This document shows positions 54,127-63,857 of a DNA stretch of 64,000 nt, piece by piece (positions within the stretch are counted from its first letter, which is position 1; each line of letters starts with the position of its first letter). This DNA is from Periweissella fabalis (GTDB lineage Bacteria; Bacillota; Bacilli; Lactobacillales; Lactobacillaceae): positions 147,066 through 211,065 of the forward strand of contig NZ_JAAXPN010000002.1 in assembly GCF_012396505.1 (NCBI RefSeq), given 5' to 3'. Both the position numbers and the translations under genes were made by a program. A model generated the notes under the pieces. The model saw only the letters and a program-made list of their open reading frames with translations. It ran no database searches and was not told the origin of the DNA.

Positions 54127-55068
54127 ATGAGTAAAACAAGAAAAATTATTACTTGGATAGTAGGAATTGTGGCTATTATCGCAATTACTTTAGTTGCAAG
54201 TAGCATGTATTTTTTTCATGTGGCTGAAGTGCGTGCACCTAAAACATTCATCAAAAGTGCAGTCATTAAGAAAAATAATCCCACATTTAGCTATGATGCT
54301 AAATTTAATAAGCAACATAAAGAAGTGTGGCACCAAACAACGCCCGGTGGTTTGAAGTTGGATGCATGGTATGTAGCTAATCCAATTAAGACTAATAAAA
54401 CGGTTGTAATAGCACATGGCTTTGCTGGAAATAAAGCTAGAATGGCCATGTATGGGCAAATGTTTTTAAACCTTGGTTATAATGTTTTGATACCAGATGA
54501 TCGTGCAGCTGGGCAATCAGATGGAAATTTAATTGGGTTTGGTTGGACTGATCGCAAGGATTATGTTCGTTGGATTAATCAAGTTGTTGAGAAAAATCCT
54601 CAAGTTGAGATTGCGATGTTTGGAGTTTCAATGGGTGGCGCAACAACGATGATGACGGCAGGTGAAAAGCTACCAAATAACGTTAAAGTTTTTATTGAAG
54701 ATTGTGGTTATGACACGGTTAAAAATGAAATTGATTTTCAAGCAAAATCAATGTACAATTTGCCAGTTATCCCACGTTTTCCACTAGTTGATATTGTTTC
54801 TGGAATTTCAAAATTACGTGCTGGCTATACGTATGGTGAAGCTAGTTCAGTTGCTCAATTACACAAAAATCACTTACCAATGTTGTTCATTCATGGTGGT
54901 GATGATAAATTTGTTCCAACTGCAATGGCATATAAAAATTACGAAGCAACACAAGGACCAAAAGAATTGTGGATAGTGCCAGGTGCGGCACATGCAATGT
55001 CATTTGAAAAGAATCCTGTTAAATATGCAGGTAAGGTACAAAGTTTCTTAGATCGTTATTTTCAATAA
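54127..55068 (+). CDS. Membrane-anchored alpha/beta hydrolase (S33/YfhR-like)
   Basis: 313 residues: N-terminal membrane helix (about 8-30), then the hydrolase domain with VVIAHGFAGNKARM (oxyanion), MFGVSMGGATTM (nucleophile GxSxG), FIHGGDDKFVP (Asp) and PGAAHAMSF (His). The catalytic domain should lie outside the membrane. Substrate unknown. GAAGGAAG precedes the ATG. Followed by a terminator. Confidence 0.85.
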   Translation: MSKTRKIITWIVGIVAIIAITLVASSMYFFHVAEVRAPKTFIKSAVIKKNNPTFSYDAKFNKQHKEVWHQTTPGGLKLDAWYVANPIKTNKTVVIAHGFAGNKARMAMYGQMFLNLGYNVLIPDDRAAGQSDGNLIGFGWTDRKDYVRWINQVVEKNPQVEIAMFGVSMGGATTMMTAGEKLPNNVKVFIEDCGYDTVKNEIDFQAKSMYNLPVIPRFPLVDIVSGISKLRAGYTYGEASSVAQLHKNHLPMLFIHGGDDKFVPTAMAYKNYEATQGPKELWIVPGAAHAMSFEKNPVKYAGKVQSFLDRYFQ

Positions 55069-55073
55069 ACATA

Positions 55074-55107
55074 AAAAAACCACGGGATAAAAGTTTCCGT
55101 GGTTTTT
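55074..55107. terminator. Terminator after the hydrolase
   Basis: Stem AAAAACCACGG / CCGTGGTTTTT with an 11-base loop; A and T tracts on both sides. Confidence 0.85.
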
Positions 55108-55124
55108 ATTAATAATTTTTCTAA

Positions 55125-55379
55125 TTATGAAACAATGCTCAATAAATTAGTAACTTCAGGATAAGTTTTCCGAATTAAAGTATTCAAGCTATACATCTTT
55201 CTTTCACCATGAAGGCTGAGACGAACGTATAAATAGCCACGTCCATGCACACTTGCTTTGAGTGAGCGCTCATTTCGTTTATGACCACGCTGATCAACCG
55301 TTGATAGTCGGTAGACTTCACCAGTACTGTTCATGCCATAATGGCCTTCAAAACCAGGGATTGCCCGCAAATTTTCCAT
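55125..55379 (-). CDS. Solitary NUMOD4-domain protein, no HNH nuclease part
   Basis: 84 residues. AIPGFEGHYGMNSTGEVYRL is the NUMOD4 motif that precedes HNH nuclease domains of phage and intron homing endonucleases. The HNH catalytic histidines and Asn are absent; instead the protein ends with YVRLSLHGERKMYSLNTLIRKTYPE, similar to the DNA-binding tail of those nucleases. Start 55379 has GGAG nine bases upstream. A remnant of a homing nuclease or a small DNA-binding protein; no phage gene is nearby. Confidence 0.65.
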   Translation of the reverse strand: MENLRAIPGFEGHYGMNSTGEVYRLSTVDQRGHKRNERSLKASVHGRGYLYVRLSLHGERKMYSLNTLIRKTYPEVTNLLSIVS

Positions 55380-55515
55380 ATCAAAACGCTCCATATTGTA
55401 TTCAATTTGGTAGAATCTTAACCCAAAGTAACTTTGGTAAGACCATTATACTGCTTGAATACGAACGTTTCAAATCATTTAACCTCAATAGTTTGTAAAA
55501 ATGTAAAAATTGTGT

Positions 55516-55845
55516 TTATTTATTGCAAATTATTCGTATTTTATTCTTTTCAAAGTCTTCAATAGTAATAATCATTTTGTTTAATCGTGCTTCTTCAATC
55601 ATTAAGATAGTTACATAGTAGCTTGCAAGATGATTTTGGACAGTTTCAAAATGATCCTTTACCGTTAATTCTAATTCAATTGGTTCACCAGGAACAAAGT
55701 TTAAGCGTTCTTGTTCGAGGACTAAGTATTTGTTTTCATTGGTTTCTTCAAACGCGGGGACATCAAAAACTTCGTGAAAAAAACGAAAGGCCCGCGCTGG
55801 ATTGCTGACAGGAATTGAATGGGTACTAATTTTCTTTGGCTTCAT
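55516..55845 (-). CDS. VOC-superfamily (glyoxalase/bleomycin-resistance-like) small protein
   Basis: 109 residues. ISTHSIPVSNPARAFRFFHEVF fits the first beta-alpha-beta of VOC proteins, followed by NKYLVLEQERLNFVP and a last strand. Only one paired module is seen and few metal ligands are evident (His near the start, Glu later), so activity is uncertain. AAGGAG precedes the start. Neighbours do not inform function. Confidence 0.55.
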   Translation of the reverse strand: MKPKKISTHSIPVSNPARAFRFFHEVFDVPAFEETNENKYLVLEQERLNFVPGEPIELELTVKDHFETVQNHLASYYVTILMIEEARLNKMIITIEDFEKNKIRIICNK

Positions 55846-55986
55846 TAAAGGCTCCTTACAAAAAATAATCTATAACTAGTATAGCATTCAAAATCTTAAA
55901 GTGGCGCGAAGATTCTTTTTAGATAATTTGCTAATTTAATAAGTTTCGGTAGAATAAAGTACAAATCTAAAAAAGAGGTATGAGTG

Positions 55987-56451
55987 ATGACTCGATATCA
56001 GGCAATTGAAATAACCAATATGATAATGATTGAAGACTTACAAACTAATCAAATTTTAGTTGAAGATCGAAAAAACCCTAAGTGGCCGGGCGTAACTTTT
56101 CCTGATGGCCATGTTGAGCTTAATGAAACAATTGTTGAATCAGCGTACCGCGAAGTATACGAAGAAACAGGATTAACAATTTATAATCCAAAACTAGTTG
56201 GTATTAAAGAGTGGCCTTTAAATGATGGGGCACGCTATATTGTCTTTTTGTTCAAAGCAACAGAGTTTAGTGGTGAAATTAACGCATCAAAAGAAGGGGA
56301 TATATTTTGGACAACACGTAAACAACTTGATAACTACGTATTGCCAAAAACCTTTAAAGAGATGCTCCCGGTTTTTGATAACCCTGAAATATCGGCGTTA
56401 GCACTTAAAGATAAAGATACAAATGGAATTTGGCAAACTATTTGGCAGTGA
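55987..56451 (+). CDS. Nudix hydrolase, MutT/YtkD-like
   Basis: 154 residues. Complete Nudix box GHVELNETIVESAYREVYEETGL (GX5EX7REUXEEXGU). FPDGHVE and WPGVTFP precede it as in 8-oxo-dGTP-type MutT enzymes. Substrate is a nucleoside diphosphate derivative; which is unclear. A GTG at 55984 is in frame; the ATG at 55987 follows AGAGGT. Confidence 0.85.
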   Translation: MTRYQAIEITNMIMIEDLQTNQILVEDRKNPKWPGVTFPDGHVELNETIVESAYREVYEETGLTIYNPKLVGIKEWPLNDGARYIVFLFKATEFSGEINASKEGDIFWTTRKQLDNYVLPKTFKEMLPVFDNPEISALALKDKDTNGIWQTIWQ

Positions 56452-56537
56452 AATTTACTTTTTTTTAGAAAGTAAATTATGTTTTTAGAATCAAAAAAGC
56501 GTAGAATATTAATATCATAAAAAAGTGAGGAAAACTT

Positions 56538-58250
56538 GTGGAAATATTGATTAAACATGGTAAGAAATATCGCCTTGATATATTAATGGCATTTATTTCA
56601 GTTACCATTATGGCGTTGTCAATGTTATGGCAACCAAAATTATTGCAAAAAGTATTGGAAGCAATTCTTAAAAATGATACACATGAAGTTGATAAACTAG
56701 GTTTGCAATTAATTATTATTGCGATTGTTGGATTAATTGCTGGGGCCATTAATACTATTTTTGCGGCTAAGGTATCTCAAGGGATTGCAGCTGGAATACG
56801 TGAAGAAGTTTATCGGAAAATTCAAAGCTTTTCATTTGAAAATATTGAAAAGTTTTCAGCTAGTAATTTAGTTGTACGTTTGACCAATGATATCAATCAA
56901 GTTCAAAATTTAGCAATGAATTTTTTGCAAGTTCTAATGCGAATTCCAATTATATTTGTGGGTGCTTTTATTCTTGCAATCGTAACATTACCTAAATTAT
57001 GGTGGATTATCATTGTAATGATTATTTTAATTGTTGCTGTAGCTGGTTTATCATTTGGTCGCATGGGTCGTAATTTTGGTAAAATGCAAAAATCAATTGA
57101 CCATGTCAACACGTTAGCTAAAGAAAATTTAGGTGGGGTTCGAGTTGTTAAATCATTTGTTCAAGAAGACAATGAAATTAAACGATTTACTAAAGTCTCA
57201 GATGATATGCGCGATTTAAATATCGTTATTGGGAATTGGTTTTCAGTTATCGTACCAGCTTTTATGTTAATTGCTAATTTAACGATTACGGGAGCCATTT
57301 TCTTTGTCGGTAAAATGGTTGATACTGATCCAACTGCTTTAGCGGCAGTTACGTCATTTATTAATTACTTAGCTCAAATTATGATGGCAATTATTATTGG
57401 TGGGATGATGATGACTTTTGCTTCACGAGGAATGGTATCATTAAAACGGTTAAATGAAATTTTAACGACAGAAAATAATTTAACCTTTGGCGATACACCA
57501 GAACAAGTTATCACTGGGGATGTTGAGTTTAAACATGTTTCATTCACCTACCCTGGCGATGAAAAACCAACTTTAAAAGATATTTCATTTACAGCAAAAG
57601 CTGGTCAAATGATAGGAATTGTTGGTGCAACTGGATCAGGTAAGTCGACGTTGGCACAATTAATCCCACGACTTTTTGATCCGACGCAGGGGCAAGTATT
57701 AATTGATGGTAATGATCTAAGGAACATTAATGAAAAATCCTTACGTAAAGCAGTTTCCTTTGTTTTACAACGAGCAATACTATTTTCTGGAACAATTGCT
57801 GACAATCTACGCCAAGGGAAACATGATGCATCACTAGAAGATATGAAAAAAGCTGCAGATATTGCTCAGGCATCAGAATTCATTGAAAAGTTGGACCAAC
57901 AATATGATGCACCGGTTGAAGAGCGGTCTGCTAATTTTTCTGGCGGACAAAAGCAACGCCTGTCAATTGCACGTGGCGTAATTGGATTACCTAAAATTTT
58001 AATTTTAGATGATTCGACGTCTGCTTTGGATGCCAAATCTGAAAAGCTTGTTAAAGAAGCCCTTGATCGGGAATTGGCTGATTCAACAACGTTTGTAATT
58101 GCTGAAAAAATTGCTTCAGTGATTAATGCAGATAAAATTATTGTTTTGGATGAAGGGCAGATTGTTGGTGAAGGAACACACCAAGAGCTAGTTGCTAATA
58201 ATAGAGCTTATCAAGAAATCTACCAAACCCAAAAGGCATTGGAGGTTTAA
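56538..58250 (+). CDS. Heterodimeric ABC exporter subunit 1 (BmrC/LmrC-like)
   Basis: 570 residues: six-helix membrane domain (about 15-310), then nucleotide-binding domain: GATGSGKST (Walker A), FSGGQKQR (intact signature), [12 protein letters not shown] (Walker B followed by Asp where Glu is the catalytic base) and IAEKIASV in place of the H-loop His (Glu). This is the degenerate-site partner of a heterodimeric exporter. The start is GTG after GAGG. Two bases separate its stop from the next start. Confidence 0.88.
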   Translation: MEILIKHGKKYRLDILMAFISVTIMALSMLWQPKLLQKVLEAILKNDTHEVDKLGLQLIIIAIVGLIAGAINTIFAAKVSQGIAAGIREEVYRKIQSFSFENIEKFSASNLVVRLTNDINQVQNLAMNFLQVLMRIPIIFVGAFILAIVTLPKLWWIIIVMIILIVAVAGLSFGRMGRNFGKMQKSIDHVNTLAKENLGGVRVVKSFVQEDNEIKRFTKVSDDMRDLNIVIGNWFSVIVPAFMLIANLTITGAIFFVGKMVDTDPTALAAVTSFINYLAQIMMAIIIGGMMMTFASRGMVSLKRLNEILTTENNLTFGDTPEQVITGDVEFKHVSFTYPGDEKPTLKDISFTAKAGQMIGIVGATGSGKSTLAQLIPRLFDPTQGQVLIDGNDLRNINEKSLRKAVSFVLQRAILFSGTIADNLRQGKHDASLEDMKKAADIAQASEFIEKLDQQYDAPVEERSANFSGGQKQRLSIARGVIGLPKILILDDSTSALDAKSEKLVKEALDRELADSTTFVIAEKIASVINADKIIVLDEGQIVGEGTHQELVANNRAYQEIYQTQKALEV

Positions 58251-58251
58251 T

Positions 58252-60033
58252 ATGCAGGAGTTTAAACAAGGTACTAAGTTCTTTGCGCATTACTTGAAGC
58301 AATACAAATTGGGGATGGCATTTGTATTTGTTTTGACGATTTTATCGACATATTTACAAGTTAAAGCACCAATTTTTATGGGGAATGCGATTACTGATTT
58401 AGCTAAATACGTTGAATTACGTTTAAATCCAATGACTCATAATTTAGCATCAAAGGCTGATTTTCATCATGCATTGATGATGATGTTGATGTTTTTCCTT
58501 TTTAATGCAGTCGCAATGTTTATTTCTAGTTTGGTGATTTCACGGATAACAGGTTATTCAACTAATGCGATGCGAGTAGGCCTTTTCCAAAAGCTACAAA
58601 AAATGACCATTAAATACTTCGATTCACATAAAGATGGTGAAATTTTATCACGTTTCACTTCAGATTTAGATAATATCTTTAATGCAATGAACCAAGGGTT
58701 ATTCCAATTATTCTCAAATATTACATTGATGATTGGGATTTTAATTATGATGTTTCGTGAAAATGCGCAATTAGCATGGGTCACAGTTGCAAGTACACCA
58801 GTTGCCATCTTAATTGCTTTTTTCATGATTCGAAAGGCTCGACACTATGTTGATTTACAACAAGAAGAAGTTGGCCGGTTAAACGGATATATAAATGAAC
58901 AAATTACTGGTGAACGAGTAATTATTACCAATGGCTTGCAACAGGAATCAGTAGACAACTTCTTAGACCATAATGAACGAGTACGTAAGGCGACTTTTAC
59001 TGGTCAAGTATATTCAGGAATGCTTTTTCCATTAATGCAGGGAATGTCATTAATTAATACTGCGGTGGTAATTTTCTTTGGATCATATTTGGCCTTACAT
59101 GGTGACATGAGTCGAGCAACTGCGCTTGGTTTAGTAGTTATATTTGTTCAATATTCACAGCAATACTATCAACCAATTACTCAGTTAACGTCAATGTATA
59201 ATATGCTCCAACTTGCATTGACTGGAGCACGTCGGATTAATGATGTGTTGCTTGAACCAAATGAAATTAACCCTGAAAATGGTAAGCAAATCGATAATCT
59301 TAAAGATAAAATCATTTTAGATAATATTCATTTTGGATATGATGAAAAACGCGAAATCTTGCATGGAATTTCAATTGAGGTTAATAAGGGACAGATGGTA
59401 GCTCTAGTCGGTCCAACTGGTTCAGGGAAAACAACGGTAATGAATTTATTGAACCGTTTTTATGACGTTACTGGTGGCTCAGTTAAATTTGATGGTGTCG
59501 ATGTCCGTCAGATGGATATTGATTCATTACGCGAACATGTGGGGATTGTCCTGCAAGATTCAGTATTATTTAGCGGAACGATTCGTGATAATATTGCTTT
59601 TGGTCAGCCTGATGCTACCGATGAACAAGTCTATGCGGCGGCAACCGAAGCTAATATTCATGACTTTATTATGAGTTTAGACGAAGGTTATGATACGAAA
59701 GTAACGGATGAAAATTCGATTTTCTCAACAGGCCAAAAGCAATTAATTTCAATTGCACGAACAATTTTAACAAATCCAGATTTATTAATTTTAGATGAAG
59801 CAACATCTAATGTTGATACGGTTACTGAAGCACGTATTCAAAAAGCAATGGATAATGTTATTAAAGGCCGAACCAGTTTTGTTATCGCTCACCGATTAAA
59901 GACAATTCTAAATGCTGATAAAATCGTGGTACTCAAGGATGGGAACATTATTGAGGAAGGTACTCACCAAGAATTACTTACTGAAAATGGATTTTATGCT
60001 GAGTTATATAATAATCAAATGGTGTTTGATTAA
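58252..60033 (+). CDS. Heterodimeric ABC exporter subunit 2 (BmrD/LmrD-like)
   Basis: 593 residues: six helices (about 15-330), NBD with GPTGSGKTT, degenerate signature FSTGQKQ (usual SGGQ), Walker [13 protein letters not shown] with catalytic Glu and H-loop VIAHRLKTI. Together with subunit 1 this yields one canonical and one degenerate ATP site, as in LmrCD, BmrCD and TM287/288. GGAGG precedes 58252; the long in-frame extension at 58192 is in the upstream gene. Probable multidrug or lipid exporter. Confidence 0.88.
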   Translation: MQEFKQGTKFFAHYLKQYKLGMAFVFVLTILSTYLQVKAPIFMGNAITDLAKYVELRLNPMTHNLASKADFHHALMMMLMFFLFNAVAMFISSLVISRITGYSTNAMRVGLFQKLQKMTIKYFDSHKDGEILSRFTSDLDNIFNAMNQGLFQLFSNITLMIGILIMMFRENAQLAWVTVASTPVAILIAFFMIRKARHYVDLQQEEVGRLNGYINEQITGERVIITNGLQQESVDNFLDHNERVRKATFTGQVYSGMLFPLMQGMSLINTAVVIFFGSYLALHGDMSRATALGLVVIFVQYSQQYYQPITQLTSMYNMLQLALTGARRINDVLLEPNEINPENGKQIDNLKDKIILDNIHFGYDEKREILHGISIEVNKGQMVALVGPTGSGKTTVMNLLNRFYDVTGGSVKFDGVDVRQMDIDSLREHVGIVLQDSVLFSGTIRDNIAFGQPDATDEQVYAAATEANIHDFIMSLDEGYDTKVTDENSIFSTGQKQLISIARTILTNPDLLILDEATSNVDTVTEARIQKAMDNVIKGRTSFVIAHRLKTILNADKIVVLKDGNIIEEGTHQELLTENGFYAELYNNQMVFD

Positions 60034-60085
60034 CAATCATTAAAAGTGGAATTAACTTACTAACTTAGTTAATTAAATATAATTT

Positions 60086-60137
60086 AAAAGAGGCTGTAAC
60101 GTAATTTGCTACTAGAAATTACGCTACAGCCTCTTTT
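60086..60137 (+). terminator. Terminator after the ABC exporter
   Basis: Hairpin AAGAGGCTGTAACGTAATTT with its near-complement (one mismatch), loop eight bases, T5 tail. Confidence 0.85.
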
Positions 60138-60259
60138 TGAATAGAAATTATCCTGAAAGATAATGGACGCGTTATAATAAATATACATAGGTAAGTATGT
60201 AGAGTTACTGCTCACTTATTATATTTTCGATATCTTTGTCACCAAAATGGGGGGTGCTT

Positions 60260-60712
60260 ATGAAAAAATATCAAAAAATTTTGGTTGGTGTGGATGGTTC
60301 ACCACAAGCACATGCAGCTTTTGAACGCGCGCTTGAATTAGCAAAGCAAAATGATGCGACGTTAATTATTGCAAGCATTTTGAATGCGGATAAATATGTT
60401 GGTATGGGTTTGGCTTTAGGTGCATCATACATTAATAAGGCTGCTGAAGTTGATTTACTAGATCGATTACAAGATAGTGGTCAAGTATTAGTTAGTCAAG
60501 CTAAGCGGTTAGGAATTGAAGATGTTATTTTAGAGGTTACACAGGGAAATTCTAAAACGGCTCTGGCAGAAGACTTAGTTGTAAAGTATGGAGCGGATTT
60601 AATTGTTATTGGTGCAACTGGGACGAATATGGTTGAACGTGTATTAATCGGTTCAAATGCACACTTTGTAGTACAACATGCTAGGGTAGATGTTTTAGTT
60701 GTTCGTGAATAG
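60260..60712 (+). CDS. Universal stress protein UspA family
   Basis: 150 residues: KKYQKILVGVDGSPQAHAAFERA at the start, and VIGATGTNMVERVLIGSNAHFVVQHARVDVLVVR at the C-terminus, the ATP-binding GX2GX9G(S/T) pattern. In lactic acid bacteria these respond to acid and stationary phase. Start 60260 follows GGGGGG; the TTG at 60236 is not needed. Convergent with the deoxynucleoside kinase. Confidence 0.9.
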   Translation: MKKYQKILVGVDGSPQAHAAFERALELAKQNDATLIIASILNADKYVGMGLALGASYINKAAEVDLLDRLQDSGQVLVSQAKRLGIEDVILEVTQGNSKTALAEDLVVKYGADLIVIGATGTNMVERVLIGSNAHFVVQHARVDVLVVRE

Positions 60713-60750
60713 TTCGTGAGAGGTTATGATATAAAGCTAGTGATATCGAT

Positions 60751-60803
60751 AAATACGATAGAAGCCTCATTGAAAAATCTTCAATGAGGCTTCTATCGTA
60801 TTT
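60751..60803. terminator. Bidirectional terminator between usp and deoxynucleoside kinase
   Basis: Perfect 24-bp arms (AAATACGATAGAAGCCTC then ATTGAA, and complement), five-base loop AAATC. Confidence 0.85.
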
Positions 60804-60866
60804 GAATATAGCGGAATGCATTTGGAGTAACAAATTACTACTAAAAAAGTTGTACCCACACTATAC
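60799..60866 (-). repeat. Terminator-associated dispersed repeat, copy E
   Basis: On the minus strand: TACAACTTTTTTAGTAGTAA, TTTGTTACTCCAAATGC, ATTCCGCTATATTCAAATACG, abutting the terminator. A short piece of the same start, GTTATGATATAAA, also sits at 60723 on the plus strand, so the terminator is flanked by inverted copies. Confidence 0.5.
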
Positions 60867-61496
60867 ACGAACTTTGGTCAATTCATCATCAATCATTTTG
60901 AGGACAATGGCTTGATTTTCAGGTAATTCTAAATCATATTTTTGTAAATCAATTTTAAGCTTAGGTGAGACATTATAATCTTCAAACCATTGTTTATAGG
61001 CTGTCCACATTTTGAAGTAGTATGCACGTAATTCTTCATTATTATCAAATTGTTCATAATCACGACCACGCTTACGAATTCGATGTAGAATCGTTTCAAA
61101 ATCTGTTTCAGCATAAACAAGTAAATCAGGAGCTTTTTTTGGTAATTGTTGCAATTCAGCCATCATATTATCTAATAATGATAAATAAACATCTAACTCA
61201 GTATCAGAAATATTACCTTCTTTATTATTTTCTTTAGTAAAGAGGGCATCTTCATAAATAGAACGATCAAGGACGTTATTGTCGTCAGCTAAAGCGGACT
61301 TAATCATACCAAATCTTTTATTTAGAAAATAAATCTGTAATAAGAATGCATATTGCTTAGGATTTGCGTAAAAAAGTGGCAGTACTGGGTTATCTCCCAC
61401 GGGTTCAAAAAAAGCTTGTGTCTCAAGATGTTCTGCGATGAGGCCTGTTAAAGTTGTTTTACCAACACCAATCATACCAGCTGTAATAATCACCAT
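60861..61496 (-). CDS. Deoxynucleoside kinase
   Basis: 211 residues, deoxyadenosine/deoxyguanosine/deoxycytidine kinase family: P-loop GMIGVGKTT (7-15), FFEPVGDNPVLPLFY, NNVLDRSIYEDALF (DRS motif with substrate Arg) and RIRKRGRDYEQ (LID arginines). Salvages deoxynucleosides; substrate preference not readable. In many Lactobacillales two such genes lie together; here only one is present in the window. Confidence 0.9.
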   Translation of the reverse strand: MVIITAGMIGVGKTTLTGLIAEHLETQAFFEPVGDNPVLPLFYANPKQYAFLLQIYFLNKRFGMIKSALADDNNVLDRSIYEDALFTKENNKEGNISDTELDVYLSLLDNMMAELQQLPKKAPDLLVYAETDFETILHRIRKRGRDYEQFDNNEELRAYYFKMWTAYKQWFEDYNVSPKLKIDLQKYDLELPENQAIVLKMIDDELTKVRV

Positions 61497-61566
61497 AATG
61501 TCCTTCCTTGTCTAAAAAATTCATAATTCATTGTAGCCGAAAATATCGTTGACTACAAATGCAATC

Positions 61567-61648
61567 TTAACCTAAGCAGCTGGATTTTAGTTACGGATTA
61601 ACAATGTTTGTAACTAAGGGTTGCTTATACGGTTAAAAAGCGTAAAAT
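61567..61648 (+). promoter_or_regulatory. kimA upstream region: nested inverted repeats and promoter
   Basis: Three nested arm pairs: TTAACC/GGTTAA (61567-61636), TAAGCA/TGCTTA and TTAGTTAC/GTAACTAA (61587-61617). A promoter, TTGCTT (61621-61626), 16 bases, TAAAAT (61643-61648), overlaps the right arm. The repeats may act as RNA from an earlier start or as DNA operators. Confidence 0.4.
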
Positions 61649-61720
61649 TGCCTTGGTATTGATATTATTTAGCACAAATTAATGTGCAGCTCTAAATTGT
61701 TTCTAAGGAGAACTTTTATA

Positions 61721-63556
61721 ATGTGGCGTTATCTAAAACGACTGATTATCGGGAAGCCGCTTAAAACTTTAGACGAAGGAAACCAGTCTTTATCTAAGTT
61801 TAAAGCATTGGCCTTGTTATCATCTGATGCATTGTCATCCGTTGCTTACGGGACGGAACAAATTACTGCAGTACTATTAGCTGTGTCAGCATCAGCAATG
61901 TGGTTTCAAATACCAGTTGCCTTGTTGGTCTTGATTTTATTGGCAGCAATTACCTTATCATATCGGATGATTATTCATGCATATCCGAGTGGTGGAGGGG
62001 CTTATATGGTTGCTTCGACCAACTGGGGCCGTAATTTAGGGCTTGTTGCGGGTGGATCATTACTGGTTGATTATATGTTAACCGTCGCAGTTTCAGTTAC
62101 TGCCGGGACCGAAGCAATTACATCGGCAATTCCAGCATTACAAGGCCAAACAGTTCCAATTTCAATTGTAATTGTTATCTTGGTAATGTGCCTTAATTTA
62201 CGTGGTGTACGTGAATCAGCATCTTTTTTAATGGTACCAGTATATTCATTTGTAGTAATGATTTCTTTGATGATTATCATTGGCTTGTATAATATTATCA
62301 CTGGTCAAGTTGAGTTTTCTGCGCCCTTAGCAGTTGGACATTCGTTTGCTGGTATGAGTATTGTTTTGTTCTTACGAGCTTTTTCAAGTGGTTCATCGTC
62401 ATTAACAGGGGTTGAAGCGATTAGTAACGCTGTACCAAACTTTAAAGATCCAAAGCCTAAAAATGCGGCAACTACATTAGCCATTATGGCAATAATACTT
62501 GGCTTTTTCTTTGCTGGGATAACTTACTTATCATATTGGTATGGTATTCGGCCAAATGGACAAGTAACTGTCTTGGCACAAATTGGAATTAAAACATTTG
62601 GTCATGGTATTTTCTTTTATTTATTACAATTATCAACAGCTATGATTCTAGCAGTTGCTGCAAATACCGGATTTTCAGCTTTCCCAATGTTAGCTTACAA
62701 TTTAGCTAAAGATAAATTTATGCCACATATGTATATGGATAAAGGTGATCGTTTAGGTTATTCAAATGGGATTGTTTCATTAGCCGTTGGTGCTATTATA
62801 TTAATTGCTATCTTTAATGGTCAGACGGATAAATTAATTCCATTATATGCGGTAGGGGTATTTGTACCTTTCACGTTGAGTCAATCAGGGATGATTATCC
62901 ACTGGTATCGAGAACGTGGTCGTGGCTGGATTGCTAAGTCAGTTGTTAATGCAATCGGAGCTATTATTTCTGGGGCTTTAGTTTTAATTTTATTTGGATT
63001 ACATTTTACGAATGTATGGCCATATTTGATTATCATGCCAGCTTTAATATATATGTTCTTAAAAATTAATAAACATTATCGTAATGTAGCTCGCCAATTA
63101 AGATTAGTTTCAGAACAACCAATTCAACGCGTTAACTACTCTGGGTCAACAGTGATTGTATTAGTTTCTAATGTAACAAGGGTAACTGCTGGAGCAATCG
63201 ACTATGCTCGTTCAATTGGTGATTATGTTGTTGCGATGCACGTGTCATTTGATACTGATCCTACTAAGGAACATCGGACGGCAGCTGAATTTAAAGCGGA
63301 ATTCCCAGATGTCCGATATGTTGATATTCATTCCTCATATCGCTCAATTACTGCGCCTACATTACGTTTTGTTGATGTGATTGCTAAAAAAGCGAAGGAA
63401 CGGAATCATTCAACCACGATTATCGTGCCACAATTTACGCCAAAAAAAGGTTGGCAAAATATTTTACACAATCAGACAAGTTTTCGTTTACGGGCAGTCT
63501 TAAATACTCGGGATGATGTTTCAATATCTACTTATTACTATCACTTAAAAGAGTAG
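61721..63556 (+). CDS. kimA: KimA-type high-affinity potassium importer (APC superfamily)
   Basis: 611 residues: twelve membrane helices, then a ~150-residue cytoplasmic domain from about residue 460. KRLIIGKPLKT, LALLSSDALSSVAYGTEQI, HAYPSGGGAYMVAS and GGSLLVDYMLTVAVSVTAGTEAITSAIPAL match Bacillus KimA (YdaO), a K+/H+ symporter inhibited by c-di-AMP. The gene would import K+. Start 61721 follows AAGGAG. No c-di-AMP riboswitch is seen upstream, unlike B. subtilis. Broad annotation of relatives as 'amino acid permease' is the alternative. Confidence 0.85.
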   Translation: MWRYLKRLIIGKPLKTLDEGNQSLSKFKALALLSSDALSSVAYGTEQITAVLLAVSASAMWFQIPVALLVLILLAAITLSYRMIIHAYPSGGGAYMVASTNWGRNLGLVAGGSLLVDYMLTVAVSVTAGTEAITSAIPALQGQTVPISIVIVILVMCLNLRGVRESASFLMVPVYSFVVMISLMIIIGLYNIITGQVEFSAPLAVGHSFAGMSIVLFLRAFSSGSSSLTGVEAISNAVPNFKDPKPKNAATTLAIMAIILGFFFAGITYLSYWYGIRPNGQVTVLAQIGIKTFGHGIFFYLLQLSTAMILAVAANTGFSAFPMLAYNLAKDKFMPHMYMDKGDRLGYSNGIVSLAVGAIILIAIFNGQTDKLIPLYAVGVFVPFTLSQSGMIIHWYRERGRGWIAKSVVNAIGAIISGALVLILFGLHFTNVWPYLIIMPALIYMFLKINKHYRNVARQLRLVSEQPIQRVNYSGSTVIVLVSNVTRVTAGAIDYARSIGDYVVAMHVSFDTDPTKEHRTAAEFKAEFPDVRYVDIHSSYRSITAPTLRFVDVIAKKAKERNHSTTIIVPQFTPKKGWQNILHNQTSFRLRAVLNTRDDVSISTYYYHLKE

Positions 63557-63585
63557 GCATAGTAGACTAATAAAATACTAATAAT

Positions 63586-63627
63586 AAAAAGGTTCTGGAA
63601 GAAATGTTCTTCTAGAGCCTTTTTTAT
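63586..63627 (+). terminator. Terminator after kimA
   Basis: Stem AAAAAGGTTCTGGAAGAA with a near-complement (TCTTCTAGAGCCTTTTTT), loop ATGT, T6. Confidence 0.85.
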
Positions 63628-63720
63628 ACAATATATTTAGTAGTTTTGAAGGTGATACGATAAATATAGTATCTTGATTTAAGAAAATTAAAGTAAATAC
63701 AAAGTTATTTAAAAAAAGTA

Positions 63721-63749
63721 TTGCATATTACGTTAAATAGCGATATTAT
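63721..63749 (+). promoter_or_regulatory. rRNA operon promoter P1
   Basis: TTGCAT (63721-63726), exact 17-base spacer, TATTAT (63744-63749). First of a tandem pair 83 bases apart. The stretch 63628-63720 shows nothing. Confidence 0.75.
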
Positions 63750-63803
63750 ATCTAAGTTGTCTTAAACAACGAGTAAACAAAAAGATTTAATTTTAAAAAG
63801 TTG

Positions 63804-63832
63804 TTGACGTAAAGTTAAACATCTGATATTAT
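63804..63832 (+). promoter_or_regulatory. rRNA operon promoter P2
   Basis: TTGACG (63804-63809), exact 17-base spacer, TATTAT (63827-63832). Near-consensus, as for rrn promoters. Confidence 0.8.
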
Positions 63833-63857
63833 TAATAAATGTTGTTACGACATATTA

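Noticed and set aside
60034..60259. 6S RNA / Lacto-usp motif before usp
   Set aside because: The region holds only a terminator hairpin and no ~180-nt rod-like fold.
61500..61720. c-di-AMP (ydaO) riboswitch upstream of kimA
   Set aside because: The hallmark GGGGUGAAU and AGGGUAACC-type blocks are not present; only nested inverted repeats are seen.
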